Source of the DNA: Rhodopseudomonas palustris JSC-3b
GTDB lineage: Bacteria > Pseudomonadota > Alphaproteobacteria > Rhizobiales > Xanthobacteraceae
NCBI GenBank assembly: GCA_000504425.1
Contig: KI632513.1
Location: 199,130 to 263,129 of the forward strand
Direction: 5' to 3'
DNA length: 64,000 nucleotides
Shown here: positions 15,567 to 25,551 of the stretch, one piece after another
Layout of the letters: the number at the start of each line of letters is the position of its first letter
Numbering within the stretch: the stretch's first letter is position 1
Translations under genes and position numbers: made by a program
The notes under the pieces: model-generated
What the model saw: only the letters and a program-made list of their open reading frames with translations
Told to the model about the DNA's origin: nothing
Databases searched by the model: none

Positions 15567-16574
15567 CTACCGGCCGCCGAATAGCTGGTCGAGCTTGGCG
15601 CCGGATGCGAGGTGGTCGGCAGTGAGCTTGTCCCAGCCGCCGAATTCATCCTCGACCCGATACAGCTTGACCTCGGGGAAGCGGTCCTTGGTCTGCTGCA
15701 CCACGGTTTTGTCGTGCACGCGGTTATAGGCCTTCGCCAGGATGGTCTGGCCCTCCGGCGAATACAGATATTCCAGATAGGCGGTGGCGAGCGCCCGGGT
15801 GCCGTGCTTGTCGGCGTATTTGTCGACCACCGTCACCGGGAATTCGGCGAGCAGGCTCGCGGACGGCACGATCACCTGAAACTTGTCGGCGCCGGCGAGA
15901 TCGCGAATGGCATTGGTTTCCGCCTCGAACGAGATCAGCACATCGCCGATCTGGCGCTCGACAAAGGTGGTGGTGGCGGCGCGGCCGCCAGTGTCGAACA
16001 CCGGCACATTGGCGAACAGCTTTTTGATGAAAGCGTCAGCCTGGGCGTCGTCGCCAAATTTGCGTTTCGCGAAGGCGTAAGCGGCCAGATAGGTATAGCG
16101 GCCATTGCCGGAGGTTTTGGGATTGGGAAAGACCACCTTGACGTCCGGCTTCACCAGATCGTCCCAATCCTTGATGCCTTTAGGATTGCCGCTGCGCACC
16201 AAAAACGCCGGCAGCGAATAATAAGGCGACGAATTGTTGGGCAAGCGCGTCGCCCAATCGGCGGGGATCAGCTTGCCCTTGTCGTGCAGTACCTGCACAT
16301 CGGTGACCTGGTTGAAGGTCACCACATCGGCCTCCAATCCTTCCAGCACCGAACGCGCCTGACGCGACGAACCGCCATGCGATTGATTGATGGTCAGCTC
16401 CTGGCCGGTCTTGGCCTTCCATTGTGCGGTGAAGGCGCTGTTGATCTCGGCATACAGCTCCCGCGAGATGTCGTAGGACACGTTCAGCAGCGTCGAGGGG
16501 GTCTGCGCGCGCGCCGGTGATCCCAGCGCAACTGCGCTGAGACCGGCGAGCAGGGCCACGAGCAAATGGTTCAC
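15567..16574 (-). CDS. Periplasmic sulfate-binding protein (paralogue 1)
   Basis: 335-aa Sbp/CysP-type binding protein. A signal peptide (HLLVALLAGLSAVALGSPARA, cleavage near residue 24) is followed by the family motifs LLNVSYDISRELYAEIN, QSHGGSSRQARSVLEGLEAD, NPKTSGNGRYTYLAA and GGRAATTTFVE. It captures sulfate or thiosulfate for the CysTWA transporter. GTG 16574 is preferred because AGGAG ends 5 nt upstream; an in-frame TTG earlier has no ribosome binding site. It lies 18 bases after cysNC, probably in one transcript with cysD and cysNC. Confidence 0.93.
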   Translation of the reverse strand: MNHLLVALLAGLSAVALGSPARAQTPSTLLNVSYDISRELYAEINSAFTAQWKAKTGQELTINQSHGGSSRQARSVLEGLEADVVTFNQVTDVQVLHDKGKLIPADWATRLPNNSSPYYSLPAFLVRSGNPKGIKDWDDLVKPDVKVVFPNPKTSGNGRYTYLAAYAFAKRKFGDDAQADAFIKKLFANVPVFDTGGRAATTTFVERQIGDVLISFEAETNAIRDLAGADKFQVIVPSASLLAEFPVTVVDKYADKHGTRALATAYLEYLYSPEGQTILAKAYNRVHDKTVVQQTKDRFPEVKLYRVEDEFGGWDKLTADHLASGAKLDQLFGGR

Positions 16575-16592
16575 GGTAACTCCTGTCGGCAA

Positions 16593-18524
16593 TCAGATGT
16601 TGGCAGCGAGATCGACCTGTTCGGTGAACAGTATGCCGGTTTGGGCTAGCAGCAATTCGATATCGTCGATCGCCTCGGCGACCGAACGAGTCGAGGTGTC
16701 GATGGTCAGCTCCGGTTCCACGGGGGGCTGATAATCATTGCTGATGCCGGTGAAGCCCTGCAGGGCGCCGGCACGCGCCTTGGCATAATGGCCCTTGGGG
16801 TCGCGGCTTTCGCAGATTTCCGCGGGCGTGGCGACATAGATCTCGCGGAAATGCGGATCGGCGATGCGCCGCGCCGCAGCGCGATCCTCGCGCGCCGGCG
16901 ACACCGCTGCCACGATCGCGATATGGCCGTTGCGGGCGAGATGCGCGGCGATTTCGGCCAGCCTGCGGATGTTTTCGGCGCGGTGCTCGGGTGAAAAACC
17001 GAGATCGCCGTTCAGCCCGGCGCGCAGCGTATCGCCGTCGAGCAGGATCGGCGAACCATTGCGGCCGAACAGCCGCCGCTCCAGCGCCAAAGCCAGCGTC
17101 GATTTGCCGGCGCCGGGCAGGCCGGTGAGCCATAGCACCGCGCCGTGATGGCGATAGCGCGCGGCGCGTTCCTGCGGCCGCAGTGCCGAGTCGACCGGCA
17201 CGATATCGGCGGAGGCGCGCGGCTCCGGGGTGATGTCGATCACCAGTCCGCCGCCAGCCAGCCGGCCATTGACCTCGATCACCAGCCGGCCGGTGCGCGG
17301 ATTGTCGGCATGGCGATCGACCGCAATGGCGTGCGACAGCAGAATGTCGATCTCGCCAACATGGTTGCGCGCGATCGAACGGCCGGCGACGCTCGACAAT
17401 TCGCCGGGATCGACCGCCTTGTCGATCGCCAGCACGCTGCCGCGTGCCTCGCGGGTGCCAAGCCGGATCACGATCGCGGCGCCGGGCTGCAGCGGCTGAT
17501 CATGCAGCCAGAAAATCCGGGCGCGAATCCGCCGCGCATCGCGCGGCGCGCTACCAATCGGTGCGATCACATCGCCGCGTTCGATGAACAATTCGCGGTC
17601 GAGCGTGATGCCGACCGAGCGGCCGGCGCCTTGCGCCACCGTCACCGGCGTCTGCGGCCAGCCCTCGACGCTCTTGATCTTGGCGACCTTGCCGGCCGGC
17701 GTGATCACGATCTCGTCGCCGGCTTTGAGATGGCCGGATTCGATGCGGCCGGCGATGATGCGGCGGTCGTCGAATTTGTAGATCGCCTGCACCGGCAGCC
17801 GCAGCGGCAATTCGTCGAGCGGCCGTGCCGGCGTCAGCGCGTCGAGCGCATCGATCACGGTCGGGCCGTTGTACCAGCCGATATTGGCGGTGCGTTCGGC
17901 GACGCCGTCGCCATCGCGCGCCGAGATCGGGATCACCGCGCTCGGCGGCACGCCAAGTTCGCTGAGATGGGCGGTGATCTCGTCGCGGATCGCGTTGAAA
18001 CGCGCCTCGCTGAAATCGAGGCGGTCGAGCTTGTTGATCACCACCGCCACCTGCTTGATGCCGAGTAGATGCAAGAGATAGCCGTGGCGGCGGGTCTGGT
18101 CGCGCACCCCTTCCAGCGCGTCGATGATCAGCACCGCGCCATCGGCCTGCGATGCGCCGGTGATCATGTTGCGCAGAAACTCGGCGTGGCCGGGCGCGTC
18201 GATCAGCACCACCTCGCGCGAGCGGGTGCGGAACCGGATTTGCGTGGTGTCGATGGTGATGCCCTGGTCGCGCTCGGTCTGCAGCGCGTCGAGCAGGAAC
18301 GACCATTCGAACGGCATGCCGCGCCGGGCGCTGACCGCTTTCAGCATCTCCAGCTTGCCGTCGGGCAGGCTGCCGGTTTCGTGCAAAAGCCGGCCGACCA
18401 GCGTCGATTTGCCATGATCGACATGGCCGACAATGACGATACGGACTTGCGGGCGGGTGGTGCCGTTCGGGGTGGCGAGCGACGGCGAGGGCTCAAGGAC
18501 ATTGATGTTCATGGACATGCTCAC
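16593..18524 (-). CDS. cysNC: Bifunctional sulfate adenylyltransferase subunit 1 / APS kinase CysNC
   Basis: 643-aa fusion. The N-terminal CysN GTPase (to about residue 440) has P-loop GHVDHGKST (33-41), DAPGH and NKLD, and EF-Tu-like domains 2 and 3. The C-terminal CysC kinase has P-loop GLPGAGKST (468-476), [11 protein letters not shown] and the [12 protein letters not shown] motif. It activates sulfate to APS with CysD and can phosphorylate APS to PAPS. The GTG start (18522-18524) overlaps the cysD stop as GTGA; ATG codons at 18518 and 18512 are alternatives. Since the cysH product here is of the APS-reductase type, the kinase half may serve sulfation reactions instead (inference). Confidence 0.95.
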   Translation of the reverse strand: MSMSMNINVLEPSPSLATPNGTTRPQVRIVIVGHVDHGKSTLVGRLLHETGSLPDGKLEMLKAVSARRGMPFEWSFLLDALQTERDQGITIDTTQIRFRTRSREVVLIDAPGHAEFLRNMITGASQADGAVLIIDALEGVRDQTRRHGYLLHLLGIKQVAVVINKLDRLDFSEARFNAIRDEITAHLSELGVPPSAVIPISARDGDGVAERTANIGWYNGPTVIDALDALTPARPLDELPLRLPVQAIYKFDDRRIIAGRIESGHLKAGDEIVITPAGKVAKIKSVEGWPQTPVTVAQGAGRSVGITLDRELFIERGDVIAPIGSAPRDARRIRARIFWLHDQPLQPGAAIVIRLGTREARGSVLAIDKAVDPGELSSVAGRSIARNHVGEIDILLSHAIAVDRHADNPRTGRLVIEVNGRLAGGGLVIDITPEPRASADIVPVDSALRPQERAARYRHHGAVLWLTGLPGAGKSTLALALERRLFGRNGSPILLDGDTLRAGLNGDLGFSPEHRAENIRRLAEIAAHLARNGHIAIVAAVSPAREDRAAARRIADPHFREIYVATPAEICESRDPKGHYAKARAGALQGFTGISNDYQPPVEPELTIDTSTRSVAEAIDDIELLLAQTGILFTEQVDLAANI

Positions 18525-19408
18525 AGATAGCCGGCGACGCGCAGACGCTCAAAAGCGTCCTCGGTTTCATGGTCGAGGGCGCGGCCGGCGCGCTCTGGCA
18601 CCTTGGTCTCCTCGAGTTCGATCAGGATTTCGGTGATGGTGACGGCGTTCGACGCCACCGGATGGGTGATGTCGGCATCGCCGAGCGAGCGATAGCGCTT
18701 GCCGTCCTTCGCCAGATAGAGCGGGATGATCGGGATGTTTTCGCGCTGGGTGTAGGCCCAGATATCGGCTTCGGTCCAATGCAGGATCGGGTGAATGCGC
18801 AGATGCGCGCCGGGCGGCGGCGCGGCGTTGAACTGATCCCAGAATTCCGGCGGCTGATCGCGAACGTCCCATTCGCCCTCGCTGCCGCGCGGCGAAAACA
18901 CCCGCTCCTTGGCGCGGGTCGCTTCCTCATCGCGGCGGATGCCGGCGATCAGGCCGTCAAAACCGTGCTTGGCGAGCGCCAGCTTCAGGCCCTCGGTCTT
19001 GCGGGCGGCGGAGCGCGCCGCCGGCGGCAGGGTCGGATCGACGGTTTCGATGCCGGGGCAGTGCTCGACCAGCAGATCGAGTCCCCATTCTTGGGCGTAT
19101 TGTTCGCGGAAGGCGTACATTTCCGGAAATTTTTTGCCGGTGTCGACATGCATCGCCGGAAACGGCACGCGGCCGAAGAACGCTTTGCGCGCCAGCCAGA
19201 TCATCACATTGGAATCTTTGCCGAGCGACCACAGCAGCGCCAGCTTCTTCAGCCGGGCGAATGCCTCGCGCAAAATATAAATGCTTTGCGCCTCCAGGGC
19301 GTCGAGGTGGTCCATACTTGGGACTGCAACGATGCCGTGTGGAAGCCCGGCAGGGGTGGGGTCGCGCGGCGATTCAAGCTGCGGCGAACTGGTCTTGAGA
19401 AGATCCAT
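18521..19408 (-). CDS. cysD: Sulfate adenylyltransferase subunit 2 CysD
   Basis: 295-aa PP-loop enzyme that forms APS from sulfate and ATP with CysN. It has [20 protein letters not shown], the nucleotide-binding [46 protein letters not shown] and [16 protein letters not shown], all standard. ATG 19408 is a compromise: MDHLDAL at 19315 is the more usual family start and would give 264 aa, while the frame stays open upstream. First gene of the leftward sulfate operon, divergent from cysG. Confidence 0.94.
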   Translation of the reverse strand: MDLLKTSSPQLESPRDPTPAGLPHGIVAVPSMDHLDALEAQSIYILREAFARLKKLALLWSLGKDSNVMIWLARKAFFGRVPFPAMHVDTGKKFPEMYAFREQYAQEWGLDLLVEHCPGIETVDPTLPPAARSAARKTEGLKLALAKHGFDGLIAGIRRDEEATRAKERVFSPRGSEGEWDVRDQPPEFWDQFNAAPPPGAHLRIHPILHWTEADIWAYTQRENIPIIPLYLAKDGKRYRSLGDADITHPVASNAVTITEILIELEETKVPERAGRALDHETEDAFERLRVAGYL

Positions 19409-19460
19409 CTCTGGCGCCCTGTCTTTGGAGGCATGAAATTTCATATCTGCATCCGCAAAT

Positions 19461-19506
19461 AGAAAGAACAACTTTCTCTTTACGATCTCGAAAAGACACT
19501 TATATA
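19461..19506 (+). promoter_or_regulatory. Promoter and operator-like repeat between cysD and cysG
   Basis: A sigma70-like promoter TTTACG (19479-19484), 16-bp spacer, TATATA (19501-19506) points at cysG. Just before it is the inverted repeat AGAAAG-N5-CTTTCT (19461-19477). This AT-rich block is unlike its surroundings and is the natural place for common control of both sulfate operons. Confidence 0.5.
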
Positions 19507-19552
19507 GAAAATAATTCCAGTCAATCCCGCGGGGCTGCGACAAGGAGCGTGC

Positions 19553-20977
19553 ATGAGATTTCTGCCGGTGTTTCTCGATCTGCGGGCGGGATGGATTTTG
19601 GTGGTCGGCGGAGGCGAGCCGGTGCGTGCCAAGCTGCGGCTGCTGCTGGCGGCCGGGGCAAAGGTTCGCTGGTATGCGACCGATGGCGACCACGACCTGG
19701 GCGGCGTCGGGCTTGGCGATGGTCGGATCGATTATCTCGAAGGTGATCCGCTGACACTGCCGCTCGACGGCGTGATCGCGGTGTTCTGTGCCGGTGCGGG
19801 CGCGATCGGCGCCGAGGTGGCGGCGCGGGCGCAGGCACGCGGCCTGCCGGTCAATGTGATGGATGACCTCACCGATTCCAGCTTCATCATGCCGGCGATC
19901 GTCGATCGCGGCGATGTGGTGGTGGCGATCGGCACTGGCGGCGCCTCGCCGGTGCTGGCGCGGCGGCTGCGCGAGCAGATCGAGGCGCTGTTGCCGGCGC
20001 GGATCGGCGAGCTGTCGGCGTTCATCGGCCGCTGGCGCAAGAGCATCGCGGCGCGGATTCCCGAGTTTGCGCTGCGCCGCCGGTTCTGGGAGCGGGTGGT
20101 CGATGGCCCGATCGGCGCGGCGCTACTCGCCGGCCGCAGCGATGACGCCGAGCGCGCCTTGGCGGCGATCAATAATCCTTCAGCGTTTGCCGCGGCCAAA
20201 GGTGCCGGGCAGGTGACGCTGGTCGGCGCCGGGCCGGGCGATCCGGAGCTGCTGACCCTGAAGGCGCTGCGCGCGCTGCAGGATGCCGACGTGATCTTTT
20301 ACGACGAGCTGGTGTCGCCAGACATTCTCGACCGCGCCCGCCGCGATGCGGCGCGCGTCCCGGTCGGCCGCCGCATCGGCAAGCCTGGCATCGGCCAGCA
20401 GGCGATCCATGACAAGATGATCGAGGCGGCGCGCGCCGGCCAGAATTGCGTGCGGCTCAAGGGCGGCGACCCCTATATATTCGGCCGCGGCGGCGAGGAG
20501 ATCGAGGCGCTGCGCGCCGCGGGCATTGCCTATCAGGTCATTCCCGGCATCTCCGCGGCATTTGCCGCCGCCAGCGAATTCGATCTGCCGCTGACCTATC
20601 GCCACGAGGCGCGCCATATCAGCGTCTTGACCGCGCATCAGGCCGCCGACACCGAGGCGATCGATTGGAGCGCGCTCATCGATCCGCACACCACCGTGGT
20701 GATCTATATGGGCATGGCGGCGGCTACGCGCATTCGCGACGGTCTGCTGCGCGCCGGCCGGGCGCCCGATACGCCAGCCGGCGTGTTCGCGCGCGTCGCC
20801 CGTGCCGATGCGCAGGCCGCGGTCGGCACGCTCGAGCAATTGCCGGAATTGGTGGCGCAGATCGGCGAGGGCCCGGCGCTGCTGATCATCGGCGCCGTGG
20901 TCGCCCGCTCGGCGCCCTGGCGGCAACAAGCACCCACTGCATCGACTCCTTCTCACTGGTTGGCGGCTGCTGAATGA
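19553..20977 (+). CDS. cysG: Siroheme synthase CysG (multifunctional)
   Basis: 474-aa fusion. The N-terminal dehydrogenase/ferrochelatase part (about 1-205) has a Rossmann motif VVGGGEPVRAK. The C-terminal uroporphyrin-III C-methyltransferase (about 218-460) has VTLVGAGPGDPELLTLKA, VRLKGGDPYIFGRGGEE and PGISAAFAAA. It makes siroheme from uroporphyrinogen III, the cofactor for the sulfite reductase encoded two genes downstream. First gene of the rightward sulfate operon; the stop overlaps the next start by four bases (ATGA). Confidence 0.95.
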   Translation: MRFLPVFLDLRAGWILVVGGGEPVRAKLRLLLAAGAKVRWYATDGDHDLGGVGLGDGRIDYLEGDPLTLPLDGVIAVFCAGAGAIGAEVAARAQARGLPVNVMDDLTDSSFIMPAIVDRGDVVVAIGTGGASPVLARRLREQIEALLPARIGELSAFIGRWRKSIAARIPEFALRRRFWERVVDGPIGAALLAGRSDDAERALAAINNPSAFAAAKGAGQVTLVGAGPGDPELLTLKALRALQDADVIFYDELVSPDILDRARRDAARVPVGRRIGKPGIGQQAIHDKMIEAARAGQNCVRLKGGDPYIFGRGGEEIEALRAAGIAYQVIPGISAAFAAASEFDLPLTYRHEARHISVLTAHQAADTEAIDWSALIDPHTTVVIYMGMAAATRIRDGLLRAGRAPDTPAGVFARVARADAQAAVGTLEQLPELVAQIGEGPALLIIGAVVARSAPWRQQAPTASTPSHWLAAAE

Positions 20978-21288
20978 CCTCTCCTCTGCAACAGAAGATC
21001 AAGATCACCGGCCCGTCGGTGGTGACCGCCAATCGCACGATCGATGGCGTGGTGGTGTATCGCAGCGCCGATCAGCGCTGGGCCACTGACCTCGCCGAGG
21101 CCGCGATCGTGCGCGATGCGCCGACCGCGCGCGCGCTGCTTGCCGAAGCCGCGGCCGACGATGTCGGCGCGGTCGGCGCCTATATCGCTCCGGTGCTGAT
21201 TGCCGCTGATGGCACGGTGCTGCCCGGCAATCTGCGTGAACAGATCCGCCGCGACGGCGTCAGCATAACGCTCCCCTCGGTTCGCTAA
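20974..21288 (+). CDS. DUF2849 protein of the sulfite reductase operon
   Basis: 104-aa protein with KITGPSVVTANRTIDGVVVY and an acidic helical middle. DUF2849 proteins sit next to cysI in many Rhizobiales and are thought to be needed for sulfite reduction, but their biochemical role is unknown. Overlap with cysG and a 10-base gap to cysI indicate one transcript and coupled translation. Confidence 0.88.
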   Translation: MTSPLQQKIKITGPSVVTANRTIDGVVVYRSADQRWATDLAEAAIVRDAPTARALLAEAAADDVGAVGAYIAPVLIAADGTVLPGNLREQIRRDGVSITLPSVR

Positions 21289-21298
21289 GGTTGTCCCG

Positions 21299-22957
21299 AT
21301 GTATGTTTATGACGAGATTGACCGCACGCTGGTCGCCGAACGGGTCGCAGAATTCCGCGATCAGGTGCAGCGCCGCTTGTCCGGCGAACTGACCGAGGAG
21401 GAGTTCAAGCCGCTGCGGCTGATGAACGGCGTCTATCTGCAATTGCACGCTTACATGTTCCGCGTCGCCATCCCCTATGGCACGCTGTCGGCACCGCAGC
21501 TGCGCAAGCTCGCCGAGGTCGCGCAGCGTTATGATCGCGGCTATGGCCACTTCACCACGCGCCAGAACATCCAGTTCAACTGGATCAAGCTTGCCGATCT
21601 GCCCGACGCGCTGGCGGAGCTGGCGGAAGTCGGTCTGCACGCGATGCAGACCTCCGGCAATTGCACCCGCAATGTCACCGCCGATCAATGGGGCGGGGTG
21701 GCGCCCGGCGAGGTCGAAGACCCGCGGCTCTGGGCGGAAATCCTGCGCCAGCACACCACGCTGCATCCGGAATTCTCGTTCCTGCCGCGCAAATTCAAGA
21801 TCGCGATCACCGCGTCCGAGCACGATCGCGCCGCGATCAAGATTCACGACATTGGATTGAGGCTACGCCGCAACGAGCAGGGCGAAACCGGGTTTGAGGT
21901 GCTGGTCGGCGGCGGGCTTGGCCGCTCGCCGTTCATCGCCAAGACCATCAAGCCGTTCGTCGCCGGCCGCGATCTGCTGAGCTATGTCGAGGCGATTTTG
22001 CGGGTCTATAACCAATATGGCCGCCGCGATAACATCTACAAAGCGCGCATCAAGATCCTGGTGCATGAACTCGGCATCGACAAATTCGCCGCCGAGGTCG
22101 AGAACGAATGGCGCCAGCTCGCCGGTGGGCCGCTGACGCTCGATGACGAGACGATTGCCGACATCCGCTCGCGCTTCATCTATCCGGACTACCCGCCGCT
22201 GCCTGATGCCAAAGAGCTGCTGGCGCAGGCGTCGGCGAGCGAGCCGGCGTTCGCGACCTGGCTCGCCAATTCGGTCGCGCCGCACAAGCAGCCCGGCTAT
22301 GCGATCGTCACGCTGTCGCTGAAGCCGGTTGGCGCGCCTCCCGGCGATGCCACCGCCGAACAGATGGCCGCGATCGCCGATCTTGCCGAGCGCTACTCAT
22401 TTAGCGAAATCCGCGTGGCGCATGAGCAGAATCTGGTGCTGCCCCATGTCGCGCAGCGCGATCTGCCAGAGCTGTGGCACGCGCTGGAGGCGATCGGCGT
22501 CGCCACCCCCAATGTCAATCTGATCACCGACATCATTGCCTGCCCGGGGCTGGATTATTGCTCGCTGGCCAATGCCCGCTCGATCCCGATCGCGCAGCAG
22601 CTGACGCGGCGGTTTTCCAGCGCAGCGGCGCAGGCGCTCGGCCAGCTGCATCTCAATATCTCCGGCTGCATCAATGCCTGCGGCCATCACCATGTCGGCC
22701 ATATCGGCATTCTCGGCGTCGAGAAGAATGGCGAGGAATACTATCAGATCACCATTGGCGGCCGCGCCGATCAAAAGGCGCAGCTCGGCGAGCTGCTCGG
22801 CCCGGCGGTGCCGTTTGATCAGGTGGCCGATGTGATCGAAGATCTGGTCGAAGCCTATCGGGAACTGCGGGCCGGGCCGCAGGAATTGTTTGTCGATACC
22901 GTGTCGCGGCTCGGCGTCGAACCGTTCAAGGAGCGCGTCTATGCCACTCGTCAGTAA
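21299..22957 (+). CDS. cysI: Assimilatory sulfite reductase, siroheme/4Fe-4S subunit
   Basis: 552-aa protein with two nitrite/sulfite reductase half-domains. The first includes YGHFTTRQNIQFNWIKL and GNCTRNVTADQWGG. The siroheme/iron-sulfur ligands come from ACPGLDYCSLA and SGCINACGHHHVGHIG near residues 415-470. It reduces sulfite to sulfide with six electrons. No CysJ flavoprotein gene is adjacent, so electrons probably come from ferredoxin, as in related rhizobia. It could be mistaken for nitrite reductase, but the sulfate operon context argues for sulfite. Confidence 0.93.
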   Translation: MYVYDEIDRTLVAERVAEFRDQVQRRLSGELTEEEFKPLRLMNGVYLQLHAYMFRVAIPYGTLSAPQLRKLAEVAQRYDRGYGHFTTRQNIQFNWIKLADLPDALAELAEVGLHAMQTSGNCTRNVTADQWGGVAPGEVEDPRLWAEILRQHTTLHPEFSFLPRKFKIAITASEHDRAAIKIHDIGLRLRRNEQGETGFEVLVGGGLGRSPFIAKTIKPFVAGRDLLSYVEAILRVYNQYGRRDNIYKARIKILVHELGIDKFAAEVENEWRQLAGGPLTLDDETIADIRSRFIYPDYPPLPDAKELLAQASASEPAFATWLANSVAPHKQPGYAIVTLSLKPVGAPPGDATAEQMAAIADLAERYSFSEIRVAHEQNLVLPHVAQRDLPELWHALEAIGVATPNVNLITDIIACPGLDYCSLANARSIPIAQQLTRRFSSAAAQALGQLHLNISGCINACGHHHVGHIGILGVEKNGEEYYQITIGGRADQKAQLGELLGPAVPFDQVADVIEDLVEAYRELRAGPQELFVDTVSRLGVEPFKERVYATRQ

Positions 22958-23459
22958 CGGCCAGATCGTCAGCGATCGCTATCGCTCTATCGCCGATGAT
23001 GCCGAGCTGCCGGCGGATGGCGCGCTGCTGCTATCCGCGGCCCGGTTCCTTGCAAGCGCGGACAGCCTGCGCGGTCATGACGGGCCGATCGGCGTGATCT
23101 GGCCAAATGATCGCAATATCGCGGAACTTGTGCCTCATCTCGACCAACTGGCGACGGTGGTGCTGCTGTTCCCGACGTTCCGCGATGGCCGCGCCCACAG
23201 CCAGGCCCGCCTGCTGCGCGAGCGCTACGGCTTTCGCGGCGAACTGCGCGCCTCCGGCCAAGTGCTGCGCGACCAGTTCGTGTTTCTGCTGCGCAACGGC
23301 TTTGACAGTTTCGACGTCAAGAAGGACAGTGATGCCGAGGCATTTGCCGCGGCCGCCAGCCGCTATTCGGTGTTCTATCAGCCGGCGGCCGATCAGGCGG
23401 TTGGCGCCTTGCAGCGTCGCCGGCAACTGCGTGGCCCAGCACAAGGCGGCCAGCCATGA
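22941..23459 (+). CDS. DUF934 protein of the sulfite reductase operon
   Basis: 172-aa protein of the DUF934 family: ADGALLLSAARFLASADSL, GVIWPNDRNIAELVPHLDQL, PTFRDGRAHSQARLLRERYGF and the conserved GELRASGQVLRDQFVFLLRNGFD split over two helices. It regularly accompanies cysI and cysH; the role is not established. ATG 22941 is chosen for AAGGAG 9 nt upstream; it overlaps the end of cysI by 17 bases and the start of cysH by four. Confidence 0.9.
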   Translation: MPLVSNGQIVSDRYRSIADDAELPADGALLLSAARFLASADSLRGHDGPIGVIWPNDRNIAELVPHLDQLATVVLLFPTFRDGRAHSQARLLRERYGFRGELRASGQVLRDQFVFLLRNGFDSFDVKKDSDAEAFAAAASRYSVFYQPAADQAVGALQRRRQLRGPAQGGQP

Positions 23460-24166
23460 CCGATCATGTCGGCAGCGTGGAGAGCGAAGCGGCGGAACTC
23501 AATGCCGCGCTGCAAACGGCATCGCCGGGGGAGGTGATCGCGGCGGCGCTGGAGCGCATCGGCCGCGAGCGGCTGGCGCTGGTGTCGTCGTTTGGCACCG
23601 AATCGGCGGCACTGCTGCAAGTGATGGCCAAGGTCGATCCGGCGATCCCGGTGATCTTTCTCGACACCGGGATGCTGTTTGCCGAAACGCTCGCCTATCG
23701 CGACACGCTGATCAAGGCGCTCGGCCTTACCGATGTGCGCTCGATCAAGCCGGACCAGGCGGCGCTCAGCGCCGATGACCCCGAGGGCGAGTTGTGGTTC
23801 ACCGATCCCGATGCCTGCTGCCGGCTGCGCAAGGTGGAACCGCTGGTGCGCGCGCTGACGCCATTTGCCGCCTGGATCAACGGCCGCAAGCGCTTTCAGG
23901 GCGGTGCGCGCGCCGAGATCGCGGTGGTGGAACCCGATGGCACGCGGCTGAAATTCAATCCGTTCGCCAATGTGTCGCGCGAGGCGATCGACGCGATCTA
24001 TGCCGACGACAAGCTGCCGCCGCATCCGCTGCTCGCCGCGGGATTCCTGTCGGTCGGCTGCATGCCGTGCACCAGCCGCGCGGGCCCTGATGAAGACGCG
24101 CGCGCTGGACGTTGGCGCGGCCGTACCAAGTCGGAATGCGGCATCCACACCATGCGGACTTCGTAG
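23456..24166 (+). CDS. cysH: Adenylylsulfate (APS) reductase CysH
   Basis: 236-aa PP-loop reductase: LVSSFGTESAALLQ, FLDTGMLFAETLAYRD, and the two Cys pairs that hold a 4Fe-4S cluster in APS-type enzymes, DACCRLRKVEPL and VGCMPCTSRAG, followed by the catalytic KSECGIH tail. Presence of both Cys pairs indicates thioredoxin-dependent reduction of APS rather than PAPS. Overlaps DUF934 by ATGA. It feeds sulfite to CysI. Confidence 0.95.
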   Translation: MTDHVGSVESEAAELNAALQTASPGEVIAAALERIGRERLALVSSFGTESAALLQVMAKVDPAIPVIFLDTGMLFAETLAYRDTLIKALGLTDVRSIKPDQAALSADDPEGELWFTDPDACCRLRKVEPLVRALTPFAAWINGRKRFQGGARAEIAVVEPDGTRLKFNPFANVSREAIDAIYADDKLPPHPLLAAGFLSVGCMPCTSRAGPDEDARAGRWRGRTKSECGIHTMRTS

Positions 24167-24283
24167 CAGAACGGCGCTGCGATACTGCCAACAACAGAAA
24201 CTGGTTTCGTTGACTTGATAGCGAAACTCCCTGAGTTTGCAGCTTCGATCGCGAAGATGACGTGGAAGCAAATGGAGATTGGA

Positions 24284-25273
24284 ATGTTCGCTCGTGCTGC
24301 TGCAGTAATCGTTGCAGGGCTGCTTGCAGGCTCGGCCTGGGCTGCTGATGTGTCGTTGCTCAACGTGTCCTATGATCCGACCCGCGAGCTCTATAGCGAA
24401 TACAACAAGGCGTTCAGCGCAGCCTATCAGAAGGACACCGGCAAGAGCGTCGAGATCAAGCAGTCGCATGGCGGCTCGGGCTCGCAGGCGCGTGCCGTGA
24501 TCGACGGGCTGCAGGCCGATGTCGTCACGCTGGCGCTGGCCTATGACATCGACGCGATCGCCAAGAGGGATCTGATCGTCAAGAACTGGCAGGCGCGCCT
24601 GCCGCAGAATTCATCGCCCTACACCTCGACCATCGTGTTCCTGGTCCGCAAGGGTAACCCCAAGGCGATCAAGGATTGGGATGATCTCGTCAAGCCGGGC
24701 ATCGGTGTGATTACGCCGAATCCCAAGACCTCTGGCGGTGCCCGCTGGAACTATCTGGCCGCTTGGGGCTATGCGCTGAAGAAATATGGCTCGGAGGACA
24801 AGGCGCGCGACTTCGTCGCCAATATCTACAAGAACGTCCCGGTGCTGGATACCGGCGCTCGCGGCTCCACCATGACGTTTGTCGAGCGCGGCGTGGGTGA
24901 TGTGCTGCTGGCCTGGGAGAACGAGGCGTTCCTCGCCGTCAAGGAATTCGGCAAGGACAAGTTCGAGATCGTGGCGCCGTCGATCTCGATTCTCGCCGAG
25001 CCGCCGGTAACCGTGGTTGATGTGGTCGCCGACAAGAAGGGCACCCGCGCGGTCGCCGAGGCCTATCTGAAGTACTGGTACTCCAAGGAAGGCCAGGAAA
25101 TCGCGGCGCGCAATTTCTACCGCCCTCGGGATGCCGAAATTGCCAAGAAGTATGATTCGTCGTTCGCGAAGGTCGATCTGTTCACCATCGACGATGTGTT
25201 CGGCGGCTGGACCAAGGCACAAACCGAACACTTCACCGAAGGCGGCGTGTTCGACAAGATCTACAAGAACTGA
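24284..25273 (+). CDS. Periplasmic sulfate-binding protein (paralogue 2)
   Basis: 329-aa binding protein with a signal peptide ([20 protein letters not shown]) and mature start [11 protein letters not shown]. Motifs [35 protein letters not shown] and [16 protein letters not shown] match paralogue 1 closely, so the two arose by duplication. ATG 24284 has GGAG 6 nt upstream. The gap of 117 bases from cysH leaves room for a separate promoter. It should deliver sulfate to CysT2-CysW2-CysA encoded just downstream. Confidence 0.93.
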   Translation: MFARAAAVIVAGLLAGSAWAADVSLLNVSYDPTRELYSEYNKAFSAAYQKDTGKSVEIKQSHGGSGSQARAVIDGLQADVVTLALAYDIDAIAKRDLIVKNWQARLPQNSSPYTSTIVFLVRKGNPKAIKDWDDLVKPGIGVITPNPKTSGGARWNYLAAWGYALKKYGSEDKARDFVANIYKNVPVLDTGARGSTMTFVERGVGDVLLAWENEAFLAVKEFGKDKFEIVAPSISILAEPPVTVVDVVADKKGTRAVAEAYLKYWYSKEGQEIAARNFYRPRDAEIAKKYDSSFAKVDLFTIDDVFGGWTKAQTEHFTEGGVFDKIYKN

Positions 25274-25551
25274 TCGGTGCAGCTTCGAGCACAAGCAGCA
25301 ACACGATCCGACGCTGGGATGGGAGAGGGTATGGTTCGCAACGATGGCAGCGCGCGCCCTCGCCCCGCTTGCGGGGAGAAGGGCGGCGTGAGGGGGCGTC
25401 GCCCCCCATCGCGGCGTTGCGGTTTTTTGAAGCGCCCCTTCACCCGGAATTTGCGTTACGCTCGAAGGCCGATCTCTCCCCGCCAGCGGGGAGAGGTGAG
25501 GATCAGCGTGCGGGATGATCAGCAACATCGACCAAGCGCCAAGGACAGCAA
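25274..25551. repeat. REP-like hairpin repeats B, copies 3 and 4
   Basis: 278-base spacer with two hairpin repeats related to those at 15.2-15.5 kb: GCCCTCGCCCCGCTTGCGGG and on at 25356-25396, and CTCTCCCCGCCAGCGGGGAG at 25473-25492. As in the leftward operon, the repeats sit exactly between the binding-protein gene and cysT. Confidence 0.8.
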
